A stretch of 31,412 nucleotides of DNA, taken from positions 1-31,412 of the IMG/VR virus record IMGVR_UViG_3300028025_005151. The stretch is one strand, 5' to 3'. Shown one piece after another: positions 14,375-20,706 of the stretch (position 1 is its first letter; the number at the start of each line of letters is the position of its first letter). Made by a program: the position numbers and the translations under genes. A model generated the notes under the pieces. The model saw only the letters and a list, made by a program, of their open reading frames with translations. It had not been told where the DNA came from and did no database searches. Origin of the DNA: a virus.

Positions 14375-14545
14375 TTACTACAAAAATACTACACGTCTAC
14401 TACACGTGTTAGTCGTTTGACACACAAAACTACGTTAGTGTGTGGACAAAAAAAGCGCGTTATCCGCGCAAAAAATGCGAGATAAACGCGCTACTTCGTT
14501 TGTATTATACTATGTGCTACACAAAAAGTTGGCCAATACACCGCC

Positions 14546-14710
14546 TTAATCCAACGACTCATATGCCATCTTCCACATCATACCAAACATACCCAGTGCC
14601 AACAAAACACCTACTACCGTTGGGAATTTAGTACTCAACCAAGTAACCATAACGATTACCCCAAAATACGCTATTACGATTAGCAACGATTTCATTAACT
14701 TGTTATTCAT
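14546..14710 (-). CDS. Small two-helix membrane protein (54 aa)
   Basis: The ATG at 14710 (MNNKLMKSLL) lies 1 nt beyond the stop of the 181-residue gene; the longer frame extends into that gene and is not credible. Two hydrophobic helices occupy residues ~8-24 ('LLIVIAYFGVIVMVTW') and ~31-46 ('VVGVLLALGMFGMMWK'), with a short loop between. Its size and hairpin topology would suit a class II-type holin, but nothing confirms that. It is the last gene before the non-coding block. Confidence 0.72.
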   Translation of the reverse strand: MNNKLMKSLLIVIAYFGVIVMVTWLSTKFPTVVGVLLALGMFGMMWKMAYESLD

Positions 14711-14711
14711 C

Positions 14712-15257
14712 TTATTTCTTATTTTTCGGTTTATAATATCTACGCTTCGGTTTAGGTGGTGGTGGAGGCGTATGTTTAAAATCGGGTAATTCGTTGTTAC
14801 GTTTCTTATCTCCGCCCGTATGTTTAGCTGGATTATTAGATTTATCCTTATCCACCACACGCATTCCATAGTCATTAAATTCATTCTCGTCTACATCCGT
14901 GTAATGAGTTCCTTCATTGCCGTTCTGTCCTATGATGTTCATTCGTTCCTCGTCCCAACTCGCCTCGTCATGCTTTGAGCATGGTCCGCCTTTTGGTTCG
15001 TCATACGCCTTAACAGATGGTAATCCGCTGTATTCGCAATGTAATGTGTCGTCATCATAATCATGAAGCGCCTTGATTAGTTCGTCTAATTTCTCGTGTA
15101 TTGCTTTTACTTTAACATCTATGTTAAGTAGTGCATCGTCAATTTTATCTAATGATTCGAATAATTGTTTATTCATTATTTCTTCGTTTAATTCGTTTAT
15201 AAGTGGACTACTATACTTGCGCATTGGTGTTCCGTCTCTATGTAGTAGTTGTTTCAT
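14712..15257 (-). CDS. Coiled-coil protein with Pro/Lys-rich tail (181 aa)
   Basis: Three regions are visible. Residues ~25-68 form a heptad-patterned helix ('LFESLDKIDDALLNIDVKVK', 'AIHEKLDELIKALHDY'). Residues ~70-160 are polar, with Cys and His ('LHCEYSGL', 'GGPCSKHDE'). The tail is proline-rich then basic (PPPPPKPKRRYYKPKNKK). The ORF overlaps the 45-residue gene by 20 nt and is followed directly by a membrane protein gene. No family was recognised; the tail suggests binding to nucleic acid or a protein partner. Confidence 0.72.
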   Translation of the reverse strand: MKQLLHRDGTPMRKYSSPLINELNEEIMNKQLFESLDKIDDALLNIDVKVKAIHEKLDELIKALHDYDDDTLHCEYSGLPSVKAYDEPKGGPCSKHDEASWDEERMNIIGQNGNEGTHYTDVDENEFNDYGMRVVDKDKSNNPAKHTGGDKKRNNELPDFKHTPPPPPKPKRRYYKPKNKK

Positions 15258-15375
15258 TTGCTTTGTTTATTTCATATACAAGGTACTTACCCCTATCTGA
15301 TTCTCCAACTCGTGTTGGCGTTGGTATTTTAAATTTTGGATCGCCCTTCGCTATTAATGCTATGGTTTCCATCAT
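15238..15375 (-). CDS. Hypothetical microprotein (45 aa)
   Basis: MMETIALIAKGDPKFK opens a basic protein with 'PTPTRVGESDRGKYLVYEI' and a Thr tail. It fills the gap between the 101- and 181-residue genes, starts 22 nt after one stop and overlaps the next ATG by 20 nt, as expected in this compact operon. No family was recognised. Confidence 0.6.
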   Translation of the reverse strand: MMETIALIAKGDPKFKIPTPTRVGESDRGKYLVYEINKANETTTT

Positions 15376-15397
15376 GTATATTATCATCTATTTCGTT

Positions 15398-15703
15398 TTA
15401 TTTGTTCATTCCATCATCAACTCCCTCATTATACCCCTCACCATATACACTATCAATCAATTCGGCTAATTGATCACGAGTGAACATATATAATTCTAAT
15501 CTATATTCCACTTCATAGTCATTACCCACCGCGCCTATCTTATCTATGCTGACTTTATTCATTATCTCATTACTCACCCCAATCACCATCCTCTGTTTAA
15601 TCATGTATTCTAACTCGTCCTTATGTATCTTATCATGATTACTCATTTCGAAGTTAGGCATTACTGCTTTAGCTGTTACTCTATTTTGTAATGGCAATTT
15701 CAT
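15398..15703 (-). CDS. Hypothetical protein (101 aa)
   Basis: A helix-strand mixture ('KDELEYMIKQRMVIGVS', 'YEVEYRLELYMFTRDQLAEL') with an acidic, Gly-rich end ('YGEGYNEGVDDGMNK'). Its ATG follows the previous stop by 1 nt. The sequence has the look of a small phage adaptor-type protein, but no family is named. Confidence 0.72.
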   Translation of the reverse strand: MKLPLQNRVTAKAVMPNFEMSNHDKIHKDELEYMIKQRMVIGVSNEIMNKVSIDKIGAVGNDYEVEYRLELYMFTRDQLAELIDSVYGEGYNEGVDDGMNK

Positions 15704-15704
15704 A

Positions 15705-15998
15705 CTAATTTACTTTACTGTATATTCCATATTCTGGAACGTTAATACTTTGTGGTTCATGTTCACTATCATAGTAATGTACACCGTAGTAATCACTACT
15801 TATTACATCGCCTATTACCGCTCTCGTGCTATCCGGTTTTAACCATACCACGTCGCCTTGCTTGTATTTAGATGGCTTTTGTGGTTTTGGCTCTCCACAA
15901 GCATACACTAATATTATCAATACTGTCATTGATATTAAACCGAACATTGATATTTGTCCTGTAAATTTCCAATCGAATTCTGTTCCTTTACCTTGCAT
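15705..15998 (-). CDS. Membrane-anchored or lipoprotein-like protein with SH3-like domain (97 aa)
   Basis: A hydrophobic helix at residues ~17-33 ends 'LVYACGEPKPQ', which looks like a lipobox with Cys34, though the 16-residue polar lead-in is unusual for a signal peptide. After a Lys/Pro linker comes 'YKQGDVVWLKPDSTRAVIGD', a small SH3-like barrel start ('GDvVwlk.d...avI'). It may be a plain N-terminal anchor instead. It is in the middle of the tiny-gene operon with 1-nt spacing on both sides. Confidence 0.7.
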   Translation of the reverse strand: MQGKGTEFDWKFTGQISMFGLISMTVLIILVYACGEPKPQKPSKYKQGDVVWLKPDSTRAVIGDVISSDYYGVHYYDSEHEPQSINVPEYGIYSKVN

Positions 15999-15999
15999 A

Positions 16000-16203
16000 T
16001 TATTTGTATTTACTAGTTATTCCTAATTCTCTATTGAATAGGTCATCCGCTTGTTGGTTCCATCGTTGCTGACTATTCATTTCCCACTTCGCCCATAGCA
16101 TAATGCTTTCTAACACTTTAACACGTTCATCTCCGTCTAATCGATCATAGTAATCATGATCCATTGTTATTAGTCCGTTTGTTATTTCGTTTATGTCTGT
16201 CAT
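16000..16203 (-). CDS. Hypothetical acidic helical protein (67 aa)
   Basis: An all-helical, Trp- and Asp-rich protein ('DHDYYDRLDGDERVKVLESI', 'LWAKWEMNSQQRWNQQADDL'). It lies 1 nt before the SH3-like membrane gene and 3 nt after the 58-residue gene. No family was recognised. Confidence 0.7.
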   Translation of the reverse strand: MTDINEITNGLITMDHDYYDRLDGDERVKVLESIMLWAKWEMNSQQRWNQQADDLFNRELGITSKYK

Positions 16204-16206
16204 CTA

Positions 16207-16383
16207 TTACGCTTTGTAAATTTTAACTATTGCTTTTAATATCTGAATAACGTCGCTGTATGCGCTACGTTCTCCATAATTACGTCCTGCATAGTATGTG
16301 TTTGGATCTGCTCCGTTATCTACTTTAGGTAACTTACTTTTTAATATTTTGATTATTGCTTCAATGTCGCTTACTGGTATCAT
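16207..16383 (-). CDS. Hypothetical protein (58 aa)
   Basis: MIPVSDIEAIIKILKSKLP leads a helical protein with a central turn 'VDNGADPNTYYAGRNYGE'. The start overlaps the upstream stop as ATGA, and a GGCA-class promoter lies 19-42 nt upstream inside the preceding gene, so it can be transcribed separately. No family was recognised. Confidence 0.7.
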   Translation of the reverse strand: MIPVSDIEAIIKILKSKLPKVDNGADPNTYYAGRNYGERSAYSDVIQILKAIVKIYKA

Positions 16384-16577
16384 TTCATTTTATTTATAAC
16401 GTCAATGTACGACGGCTGCTCTGCCTTAATTACTTCAACGCCGTTAATCGCTGTGATGAATTCCTCTATGGTTTGTCCTACACCGCTTGGTGTTTTGAAC
16501 CACACTACACCTTTATCATATTTGATAATTGGATATGTTCCTGTTCGTAGTGTTATTGTATCGCCTGCTTTTATCAT
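16380..16577 (-). CDS. Small beta-rich (SH3-like) protein (65 aa)
   Basis: 'MIKAGDTITLRTGTYPIIKYDKG' followed by 'VVWFKT' is a compact beta-barrel opening, then a helix ('GQTIEEFITAI') and a basic end. Its last 12 codons also carry the GGCA-N12-TACATTGA promoter of the next gene, an example of regulatory DNA inside coding DNA. Stop and start overlap by 4 nt. Confidence 0.72.
   Translation of the reverse strand: MIKAGDTITLRTGTYPIIKYDKGVVWFKTPSGVGQTIEEFITAINGVEVIKAEQPSYIDVINKMK
16402..16425 (-). promoter_or_regulatory. GGCA-N12-TACATTGA promoter (inside a gene end)
   Basis: GGCAGAG..., 12 nt, TACATTGA, then CGTTATAAATAAAATGAA before the ATG at 16383, embedded in the last codons of the 65-residue gene. 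Confidence 0.72.
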
Positions 16578-16578
16578 T

Positions 16579-16827
16579 TTATAATTTTAAATACCATTTA
16601 CTGAATTTCTGTAACAATACGAATATTCCTACTACCATTGCTATTGGTGCTAATACGAACCAAAATACTGAGAATCCGAAGTATGCCTCGTCATTGTTAT
16701 CCCAATCGTCATAATTGGCATATGATTTTTCTTCATTATCATAGTCAATTCCAAGTCGTTTACCGAAGTATTTTAGGAATGTTAGTGATATTAAGAATCC
16801 AAGTGGGTATATTAGCATTAGTATCAT
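16579..16827 (-). CDS. Two-helix membrane protein (82 aa)
   Basis: Hydrophobic helices at residues ~2-18 ('ILMLIYPLGFLISLTFL') and ~51-71 ('FSVFWFVLAPIAMVVGIFVL') flank an acidic loop (DNEEKSYANYDDWDNNDE). Its ATG is 2 nt past the DUF1737-like gene's stop. A membrane role is certain; a function is not. Confidence 0.75.
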   Translation of the reverse strand: MILMLIYPLGFLISLTFLKYFGKRLGIDYDNEEKSYANYDDWDNNDEAYFGFSVFWFVLAPIAMVVGIFVLLQKFSKWYLKL

Positions 16828-16829
16828 TA

Positions 16830-16985
16830 TTACGCTGTTTTAATCATTGCTTGATAATATATTGTACTTTCACCTGCCCAATACACACATACTCCACCTT
16901 GTGGTGTCCATCCATTTTTCATATATTCATTTACATTTACACTAAGGTTATATGATGAGTCTTGTCCTATAATTATATATTTCAT
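16830..16985 (-). CDS. DUF1737-like microprotein (51 aa)
   Basis: The sequence reads 'MKYIIIGQDSSYNLSVNVNE', then 'YMKNGWTPQGGVCVYWAGES' and 'YYQAMIK'. This follows the DUF1737 layout: a start strand, 'L...VN..i..GW.p.GGv.v', and a closing 'y.QAm.k'. Function of the family is unknown; members are about 50-65 residues and common in bacteria and phages. The frame fills the gap upstream of the 82-residue gene exactly, 2 nt away. Confidence 0.82.
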   Translation of the reverse strand: MKYIIIGQDSSYNLSVNVNEYMKNGWTPQGGVCVYWAGESTIYYQAMIKTA

Positions 16986-17055
16986 AATAAATCGTATATA
17001 CGGATATTGATAGGTGGTGTGCGAACCGGCCCTTTTAAAGCTGAATTTTAGGGTG

Positions 17056-17244
17056 CTATATTTTGGTTTTGAATAGTTCTATTGCTTTATTCTTATCATT
17101 TTGCATTGCTGTTGGACTTAACATTGTTTCAATTATATATTCGAATTCGGTATCGTCGAATTTATCAATTGTGTTGATGTATGTTTGTATATCTACTCCT
17201 AGTTGCTCTGCTATTGCTTGGTCGAATAATTCGAATAGACTCAT
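17056..17244 (-). CDS. Hypothetical helical protein (62 aa)
   Basis: Acidic and helical ('FELFDQAIAEQLGVDIQTYI', 'DDTEFEYIIETMLSPTAM') with a Lys-rich C-terminus. It is followed by about 70 nt of intergenic sequence containing a CGTATATACG palindrome before the DUF1737-like gene, the only sizeable gap in this operon. No family was recognised. Confidence 0.7.
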   Translation of the reverse strand: MSLFELFDQAIAEQLGVDIQTYINTIDKFDDTEFEYIIETMLSPTAMQNDKNKAIELFKTKI

Positions 17245-17245
17245 A

Positions 17246-17482
17246 CTATTTAATTTCTAATTTTGCTCTTGTGTATTTAAGTTTTGATGGTGATTTTAAC
17301 TCATATACTTCTAAACCATCTAACCACTCATCTGTATCCCAATCATTATCCATCTTATCTATCCATTCGTTTTCTAGTTCGATTTGTACCTCCTCCATTG
17401 TACCCATTGCTACAACTGGGTATCTAGTATCAGGGTTTATCACTATGTACTTTTTGGGTGGGGTTTTAGTTTGCTTAGCCAT
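17246..17482 (-). CDS. Hypothetical protein (78 aa)
   Basis: I chose the ATG at 17482 (MAKQTKTPPKK) because it follows the previous stop by 1 nt; the longer frame would overlap that gene by 50 nt. 'KYIVINPDTRYPVVAMGT' and then 'MEEVQIELENEWIDKMDNDW' give a beta-hairpin followed by a helix, then another strand. Acidic centre. No family was recognised. Confidence 0.72.
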   Translation of the reverse strand: MAKQTKTPPKKYIVINPDTRYPVVAMGTMEEVQIELENEWIDKMDNDWDTDEWLDGLEVYELKSPSKLKYTRAKLEIK

Positions 17483-17483
17483 A

Positions 17484-17720
17484 TTATTTAATATTTCTTT
17501 CTTGTTTCCACTTATTATTCTTATCGTTCTCATCTAATATATCTTCTATAAAGTTACGTAGGTTTTTAGACATATAATATAATCCAAGTATCGCTCCTAT
17601 TATTAATATAAGTCCAAGTGAGTGAACCGGAAATATAAGTGTGATTGTTATTATTGCCATTAATATTGACATTATAATCATTGTAATTTTATTTGCTCGT
17701 TGTCTATTGTTCATTTTCAT
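17484..17720 (-). CDS. Two-helix membrane protein (78 aa)
   Basis: A basic N-terminus (MKMNNRQRANK) is followed by two adjacent hydrophobic helices at residues ~13-31 ('MIIMSILMAIITITLIF') and ~34-50 ('SLGLILIIGAILGLYYM'), then a charged tail. The start overlaps the preceding gene by 17 nt. With its neighbours it adds to a notable number of small membrane proteins in this operon. Confidence 0.75.
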   Translation of the reverse strand: MKMNNRQRANKITMIIMSILMAIITITLIFPVHSLGLILIIGAILGLYYMSKNLRNFIEDILDENDKNNKWKQERNIK

Positions 17721-17949
17721 AACTTTTTAATATTCCATTTACTCGTTCTTCTAATGCTTGCCATTCTATTTCATTATAATCTGCGTTGTAGCATTCGAAT
17801 TCAATTTCATAGCCTTTACGTTTCATGTCTATTAATACTAGTACATGGTATTCGTCCCCTAGATTACGACCCGTTTTTTCTCTAACGTTATTAGCCATTT
17901 CATGTGATGCATTTGATGGTAATCGTATTATGAATATTGGTTTAGCCAT
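17704..17949 (-). CDS. Hypothetical alpha/beta protein (81 aa)
   Basis: 'KPIFIIRLPSNASHEMANNV' then 'YHVLVLIDMKRKGYEIEFEC' suggests a beta-alpha-beta fold like a half ferredoxin-like unit, ending with an acidic helix. The ATG overlaps the upstream stop as TAATG. No family was recognised. Confidence 0.72.
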   Translation of the reverse strand: MAKPIFIIRLPSNASHEMANNVREKTGRNLGDEYHVLVLIDMKRKGYEIEFECYNADYNEIEWQALEERVNGILKSYENEQ

Positions 17950-18209
17950 TATAAGTTCTGTATTTGCTCTAATACTTTAGTTACATCGTCTTCGCTTAAA
18001 TGACCTAATACATCATTCGTAATTGGTGTATCGTATGTTAAATCGCCGTTGCTATCTAGTACGGCTAATTCATATAAATCTGCATCACCACCATATGTGT
18101 ATTCGCCTTTAACTACGCTTGCTCCGTATCCGTTTTCAAATGTAATACGGCTCATAATACCATTCATGTTTGAATGTGGTTTGAATTCTAAATCGTTAAA
18201 TGTTTTCAT
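17949..18209 (-). CDS. Conserved-looking phage protein, 'FENGYGASVV' type (86 aa)
   Basis: I chose the ATG at 18209 (MKTFNDLEFKPH) because it lies 1 nt after the upstream stop. 'RITFENGYGASVVKGEYTYG' and then 'DADLYELAVLDSNGDLTYDT' match a pattern I associate with a small phage family ('f.NGyGasVv......e...ELAVl') of unknown function. The C-terminus is a helix ('EDDVTKVLEQIQNL'). Confidence 0.78.
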   Translation of the reverse strand: MKTFNDLEFKPHSNMNGIMSRITFENGYGASVVKGEYTYGGDADLYELAVLDSNGDLTYDTPITNDVLGHLSEDDVTKVLEQIQNL

Positions 18210-18210
18210 A

Positions 18211-18405
18211 TTAGTAATCTCCATGTTTATGATATGCTGTTTTGAATTGCATATCGTGATTTAATTTATCTTCTGCTAATATACGCTCTTTATTTTGCTC
18301 CCACCATTGCTCGTATTTTCTACGTGGCTCGTTGATTTGTAATTCGATTTGTTCTTGTTCCCATTGTATAACGTTTGGGTCCTTGTCGTTGTTATAAATT
18401 GCCAT
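18211..18405 (-). CDS. Hypothetical charged helical protein (64 aa)
   Basis: Gln/Glu/Trp-rich and helical ('DPNVIQWEQEQIELQINE', 'RKYEQWWEQNKERILAED'). It is 1 nt from both neighbours. No family was recognised. Confidence 0.7.
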   Translation of the reverse strand: MAIYNNDKDPNVIQWEQEQIELQINEPRRKYEQWWEQNKERILAEDKLNHDMQFKTAYHKHGDY

Positions 18406-18406
18406 A

Positions 18407-18556
18407 CTATTTAAGATTTAATTTATCAATTATTTGATCGTGTATTTTACTCATTAACTCATCGATCGCTTCGTTTTCAATCATTTTAGGTTCAACCGCA
18501 CGTACCTTATTTAGGCAGTAATACAGGTCATTTAATTCTTCTAATGTTAATTCCAT
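18407..18556 (-). CDS. Hypothetical acidic microprotein (49 aa)
   Basis: MELTLEELNDLYYCLNKV begins a two-helix protein ('IDELMSKIHDQIIDKLNLK'). It is the first gene of the tiny-gene operon, preceded by a near-consensus GGCA-class promoter and TAAAATTAAAAAT leader. The stop is 1 nt from the next ATG. Leading the operon behind a strong promoter suggests an early role. Confidence 0.7.
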   Translation of the reverse strand: MELTLEELNDLYYCLNKVRAVEPKMIENEAIDELMSKIHDQIIDKLNLK

Positions 18557-18574
18557 ATTTTTAATTTTATAACG

Positions 18575-18598
18575 TCAATGTACGATCATTACTCTGCC
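18575..18598 (-). promoter_or_regulatory. GGCA-N12-TACATTGA promoter of the tiny-gene operon
   Basis: TTGGCAGAG..., 12 nt, TACATTGA, then CGTTATAAAATTAAAAAT before the ATG at 18556. GGCAGAGTAA also encodes the last residues (A-E-stop) of the upstream gene. Confidence 0.78.
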
Positions 18599-19134
18599 AA
18601 GTACAATCGATTATGATTGTATAGTGCAACTGGATTATCTTCAGTTAGTAATCCGTAGTTTTCCTTAACGTGCTCGTATATTACACTTAATGGCTCATTA
18701 ATCACTTCACCTAGTAATTGAGCGAAGTAATCGTTTGATGTTGTTACTGTTTCTTGTGGTGTACCTGGTAATCCACAGTAGTGTGCTTCGCCCACTTCAC
18801 TAATGAACATACCGCTGTAGAATCCATTTAATTTGTATTTATTCATGAATTGATCTGCATTACACCATATTGAGATACATTCTTTACTTTCTAATAGTGG
18901 GACCATTGTAAAGTCAATTACGTAGCCATTTTTACCAAAGAATTGTCCTATACTAAATAGACCGAATGGTGAACCATGACCTAACATTATGATTCGATCA
19001 TGTTCGGTTATTGCTTGTGCTACTTGGCCTTTACCTATACCACTATTCATAATAGTGGCGTCTGTTACGTTCGCATATATCGGTTTTAGGAAATCTGTTG
19101 ATGCGTCTGTAGGGTGTATTACTAATGTTTTCAT
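18589..19134 (-). CDS. Caspase-like/CHAT-like fold candidate with His-Cys pair (181 aa)
   Basis: Beta strands lead to 'HDRIIMLGHGSPFGLF' (His53-Gly54) and then 'ECISIWCNADQFMNKYKLNG' (Cys91). This order, a strand ending in HG and a later strand ending in Cys, is the catalytic layout of clan CD (caspase, gingipain, CHAT) proteins. 'GFYSGMFISEVGEA' follows, and the opening 'MKTLVIHPTDASTDFLKPIY' is strand-then-helix. The protein is shorter than typical active caspase-like peptidases and may be a non-enzymatic homologue. It is a single-gene cassette with its -10 box 4 nt before the ATG. I have an impression of similar proteins in Bacteroidota. Confidence 0.6.
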   Translation of the reverse strand: MKTLVIHPTDASTDFLKPIYANVTDATIMNSGIGKGQVAQAITEHDRIIMLGHGSPFGLFSIGQFFGKNGYVIDFTMVPLLESKECISIWCNADQFMNKYKLNGFYSGMFISEVGEAHYCGLPGTPQETVTTSNDYFAQLLGEVINEPLSVIYEHVKENYGLLTEDNPVALYNHNRLYLAE

Positions 19135-19138
19135 ACGA

Positions 19139-19162
19139 TGAAGATAGACACATTACTGTGCC
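19139..19162 (-). promoter_or_regulatory. GGCA-N12-TATCTTCA promoter, near-leaderless
   Basis: GGCACAG..., 12 nt, TATCTTCA, then TCGT and the ATG at 19134. Confidence 0.72.
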
Positions 19163-19189
19163 TATCCAAATTTACTAACCTAATCTAAA

Positions 19190-19462
19190 TTAATTCTCGT
19201 CTAAATCTTCAAAACTTGACATTATTTCGTCTCGTTTATCATCAATGATATCACCTAAATCATTATAGGCACTAATAATATCACTACATGCATCACCTAC
19301 TTGCTTACCAATTGTAAATGCATTTTCATCACCATCAATGTTATCTAATCTATCTGAAGCGTTATCTAACATGCTGTAGATTTCAACTAATTTTGAGAAT
19401 TGCTCTCTAGTTAATGTGATTAATTTTTCTTCTTGTACTGGGGTTGTTTTTGCTTTAGCCAT
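19190..19462 (-). CDS. Hypothetical acidic helical protein (90 aa)
   Basis: Strongly acidic and helical ('REQFSKLVEIYSMLDNASDR', 'DIISAYNDLGDIIDDKRDEI'), ending FEDLDEN, with a basic start (MAKAKTTP). Such DNA-mimic-like acidity is common in small phage inhibitors, but that is only analogy. Its promoter lies inside the preceding membrane-protein gene. Confidence 0.72.
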   Translation of the reverse strand: MAKAKTTPVQEEKLITLTREQFSKLVEIYSMLDNASDRLDNIDGDENAFTIGKQVGDACSDIISAYNDLGDIIDDKRDEIMSSFEDLDEN

Positions 19463-19466
19463 AACT

Positions 19467-19646
19467 TTATTTTTTATTTTGTTTACGTGAATATAATTTG
19501 TCTTCAGTGCCTATCCAATGTTTTCTCCACCACCTAGTGAATCGTGGGTTGGTGTTGTTTAAGGCATACGTTTCACCCATTACTAATAGTATTAAGGATA
19601 TAAATCCAAGGATGAATAGTATTAGGAATATTTTAAGCGTTATCAT
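19467..19646 (-). CDS. Small single-pass membrane protein (59 aa)
   Basis: MITLKIFLILFILGFISLIL is a long hydrophobic helix (residues ~4-23), followed by 'GETYALNNTNPRFTRWW' and a basic tail. The start overlaps the upstream gene by 14 nt. The last ~15 codons contain the GGCA-N12-TATATTCA promoter of the next gene. It may be an N-terminally anchored protein or a short signal-anchor. Confidence 0.68.
   Translation of the reverse strand: MITLKIFLILFILGFISLILLVMGETYALNNTNPRFTRWWRKHWIGTEDKLYSRKQNKK
19488..19511 (-). promoter_or_regulatory. GGCA-N12-TATATTCA promoter (inside a gene end)
   Basis: GGATAGGCACTG..., 12 nt, TATATTCA, then an A-rich leader before the ATG at 19462, within the end of the 59-residue gene. 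Confidence 0.7.
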
Positions 19647-19881
19647 GGCTATCTTCTTTTAACATTGAATTAACTTGATCTATAGTTAATAACTCGCCTT
19701 TTTTAGCTTGATCCACTAACTCAACCATATTAGCCCATAACATATTCTTATCTTCGGCTAAGTAGTTATTTAATACAGTTTCAGCTAACGTTTCAGCGTC
19801 ATCTCTGAATACTATTACTAATTGATCGTAGATTGAACTGATTTGTTCGTCTGTTAGGAGTTCGTCGTTACTGCTTGACAT
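19633..19881 (-). CDS. Hypothetical acidic helical protein (82 aa)
   Basis: All-helical and acidic ('DEQISSIYDQLVIVFRDDAE', 'ANMVELVDQAKKGELLTIDQ'). It overlaps the preceding gene by 28 nt and the next by 14 nt, so it is co-transcribed. No family was recognised. Confidence 0.7.
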   Translation of the reverse strand: MSSSNDELLTDEQISSIYDQLVIVFRDDAETLAETVLNNYLAEDKNMLWANMVELVDQAKKGELLTIDQVNSMLKEDSHDNA

Positions 19882-20312
19882 ATCTTTAATTTTTGTTTAT
19901 TGGTAAGGTAATAATAGAATTCTGCCAATGTACCATCGAAGTTAAGCATTTCATCATCAACTTCATCACGTTTCATTCCAAGTTCGTTTTTAAATGCTTT
20001 ATACATTTCATCTAATATTTTAGCTTCGTCCGCTTCATAGTCCTTAGTTAAACGGCGTCTACGCTCTCCAAACATACATCTGATTTCGTGTTTCTTATCT
20101 ATGTTTGGTTCTTTATCTACTGCTTCTTGCTCTAATACATCTTCATATTTGAGTTGCCAATAGTAATCTGATACCTCGAAATCGCCATTTGGAATACGTT
20201 CATCTAAACGATTGTACTTGTGTAGCGTTTGGCGTGGTTGGAATCGTCTCCACCAATAGAATTTATTGTAAGTATTCTTTCTAAACGTTGCTATTCTATC
20301 TTTTAATTCCAT
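19854..20312 (-). CDS. Hypothetical charged protein (152 aa)
   Basis: The basic, aromatic N-terminus ('ATFRKNTYNKFYWWRRFQPR') is followed by a long charged helical centre ('HEIRCMFGERRRRLTKDYEA') and 'EEMLNFDGTLAEFYYYLTNK'-like ordering near the end. It overlaps both neighbours (28 nt downstream, 10 nt upstream). I cannot name a family; the ordering feels like a phage-conserved protein. Confidence 0.75.
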   Translation of the reverse strand: MELKDRIATFRKNTYNKFYWWRRFQPRQTLHKYNRLDERIPNGDFEVSDYYWQLKYEDVLEQEAVDKEPNIDKKHEIRCMFGERRRRLTKDYEADEAKILDEMYKAFKNELGMKRDEVDDEMLNFDGTLAEFYYYLTNKQKLKICQAVTTNS

Positions 20313-20662
20313 CCGTTATCCTTTTTAACTTGAGTAATGTGCTTACAAGTGTGGCTATTACCTGACCAACCATAAGCGGGGCAAGTACAAGACCAAACAT
20401 CATCTACACACTTAACTGTGTATGATTTACCTTTACTACCTGCAACTTCGGTTTCGTAATTATTTTTGAATGCTTCGTTTTTAGCACCCTTATACTCTTT
20501 TCTAAAGTGAGTAATGTGCTTATAACCTAAATGGTTTGGAATTTCAGTCCATTTACCGTCGGCAATAACGTAACGTGTGCCTGGTTCGACTATAGAGTCA
20601 AACACAACGGGTACCATGTAACTGTGGACAATTAACTTGTCGTTTGTAATAATAACTGACAT
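20303..20662 (-). CDS. SWIM zinc-finger protein (119 aa)
   Basis: The C-terminus carries the SWIM zinc-binding pattern CxCx(n)CxH: 'CTCPAYGWSGNSHTCKHI' (residues ~94-111), preceded by the typical strand 'SYTVKCVDDVWS'. SWIM domains mediate protein or nucleic-acid binding. The N-terminal ~70 residues are beta-rich ('VIADGKWTEIPNHLGYKHIT') without a named domain. The ORF has its own GGCA-class promoter and starts a four-gene group with overlapping ends. Confidence 0.85.
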   Translation of the reverse strand: MSVIITNDKLIVHSYMVPVVFDSIVEPGTRYVIADGKWTEIPNHLGYKHITHFRKEYKGAKNEAFKNNYETEVAGSKGKSYTVKCVDDVWSCTCPAYGWSGNSHTCKHITQVKKDNGWN

Positions 20663-20682
20663 AACCTTTTAATTTTATAACG

Positions 20683-20706
20683 TCAATGTACGAACGTTAC
20701 TGTGCC
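20683..20706 (-). promoter_or_regulatory. GGCA-N12-TACATTGA promoter
   Basis: GGCACAG..., 12 nt, TACATTGA, then CGTTATAAAATTAAAAGGTT before the ATG at 20662. GGCA directly follows the stop codon of the upstream gene. Confidence 0.76.

Larger units (their letters stand above)
13966..14545. other. Repeat-rich non-coding block; possible origin or control region
   Basis: About 580 bp with no credible gene. It holds a 27-28 bp imperfect direct repeat (14009-14036 and 14050-14076), two exact CTACAAAATGTAG palindromes (14244-14256 and 14362-14374) with a partial third at 14378, the 13-mer GTATATACTGTCG (14257-14269), a 13-nt A-run, a GACACAC...GTGTGTG inverted pair and an AGCGCGTTAT...ATAAACGCGCT inverted pair near 14454-14491. 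It separates the tiny-gene operon from the cassette region. Dense short palindromes plus A-tracts next to an AT-hook gene suggest a replication origin or a regulatory hub. Confidence 0.6.

Noticed and set aside
14440-14631. A plus-strand frame of 63 codons at the end of the non-coding block
   Set aside because: It lacks a leader, runs into the antisense of the membrane-protein gene and has no recognisable composition.
17005-17040. A GGTTCG-containing stretch on the minus strand that looks like a tRNA T-arm
   Set aside because: The flanking bases do not pair to form a 5-bp stem and no anticodon or acceptor arm can be drawn.
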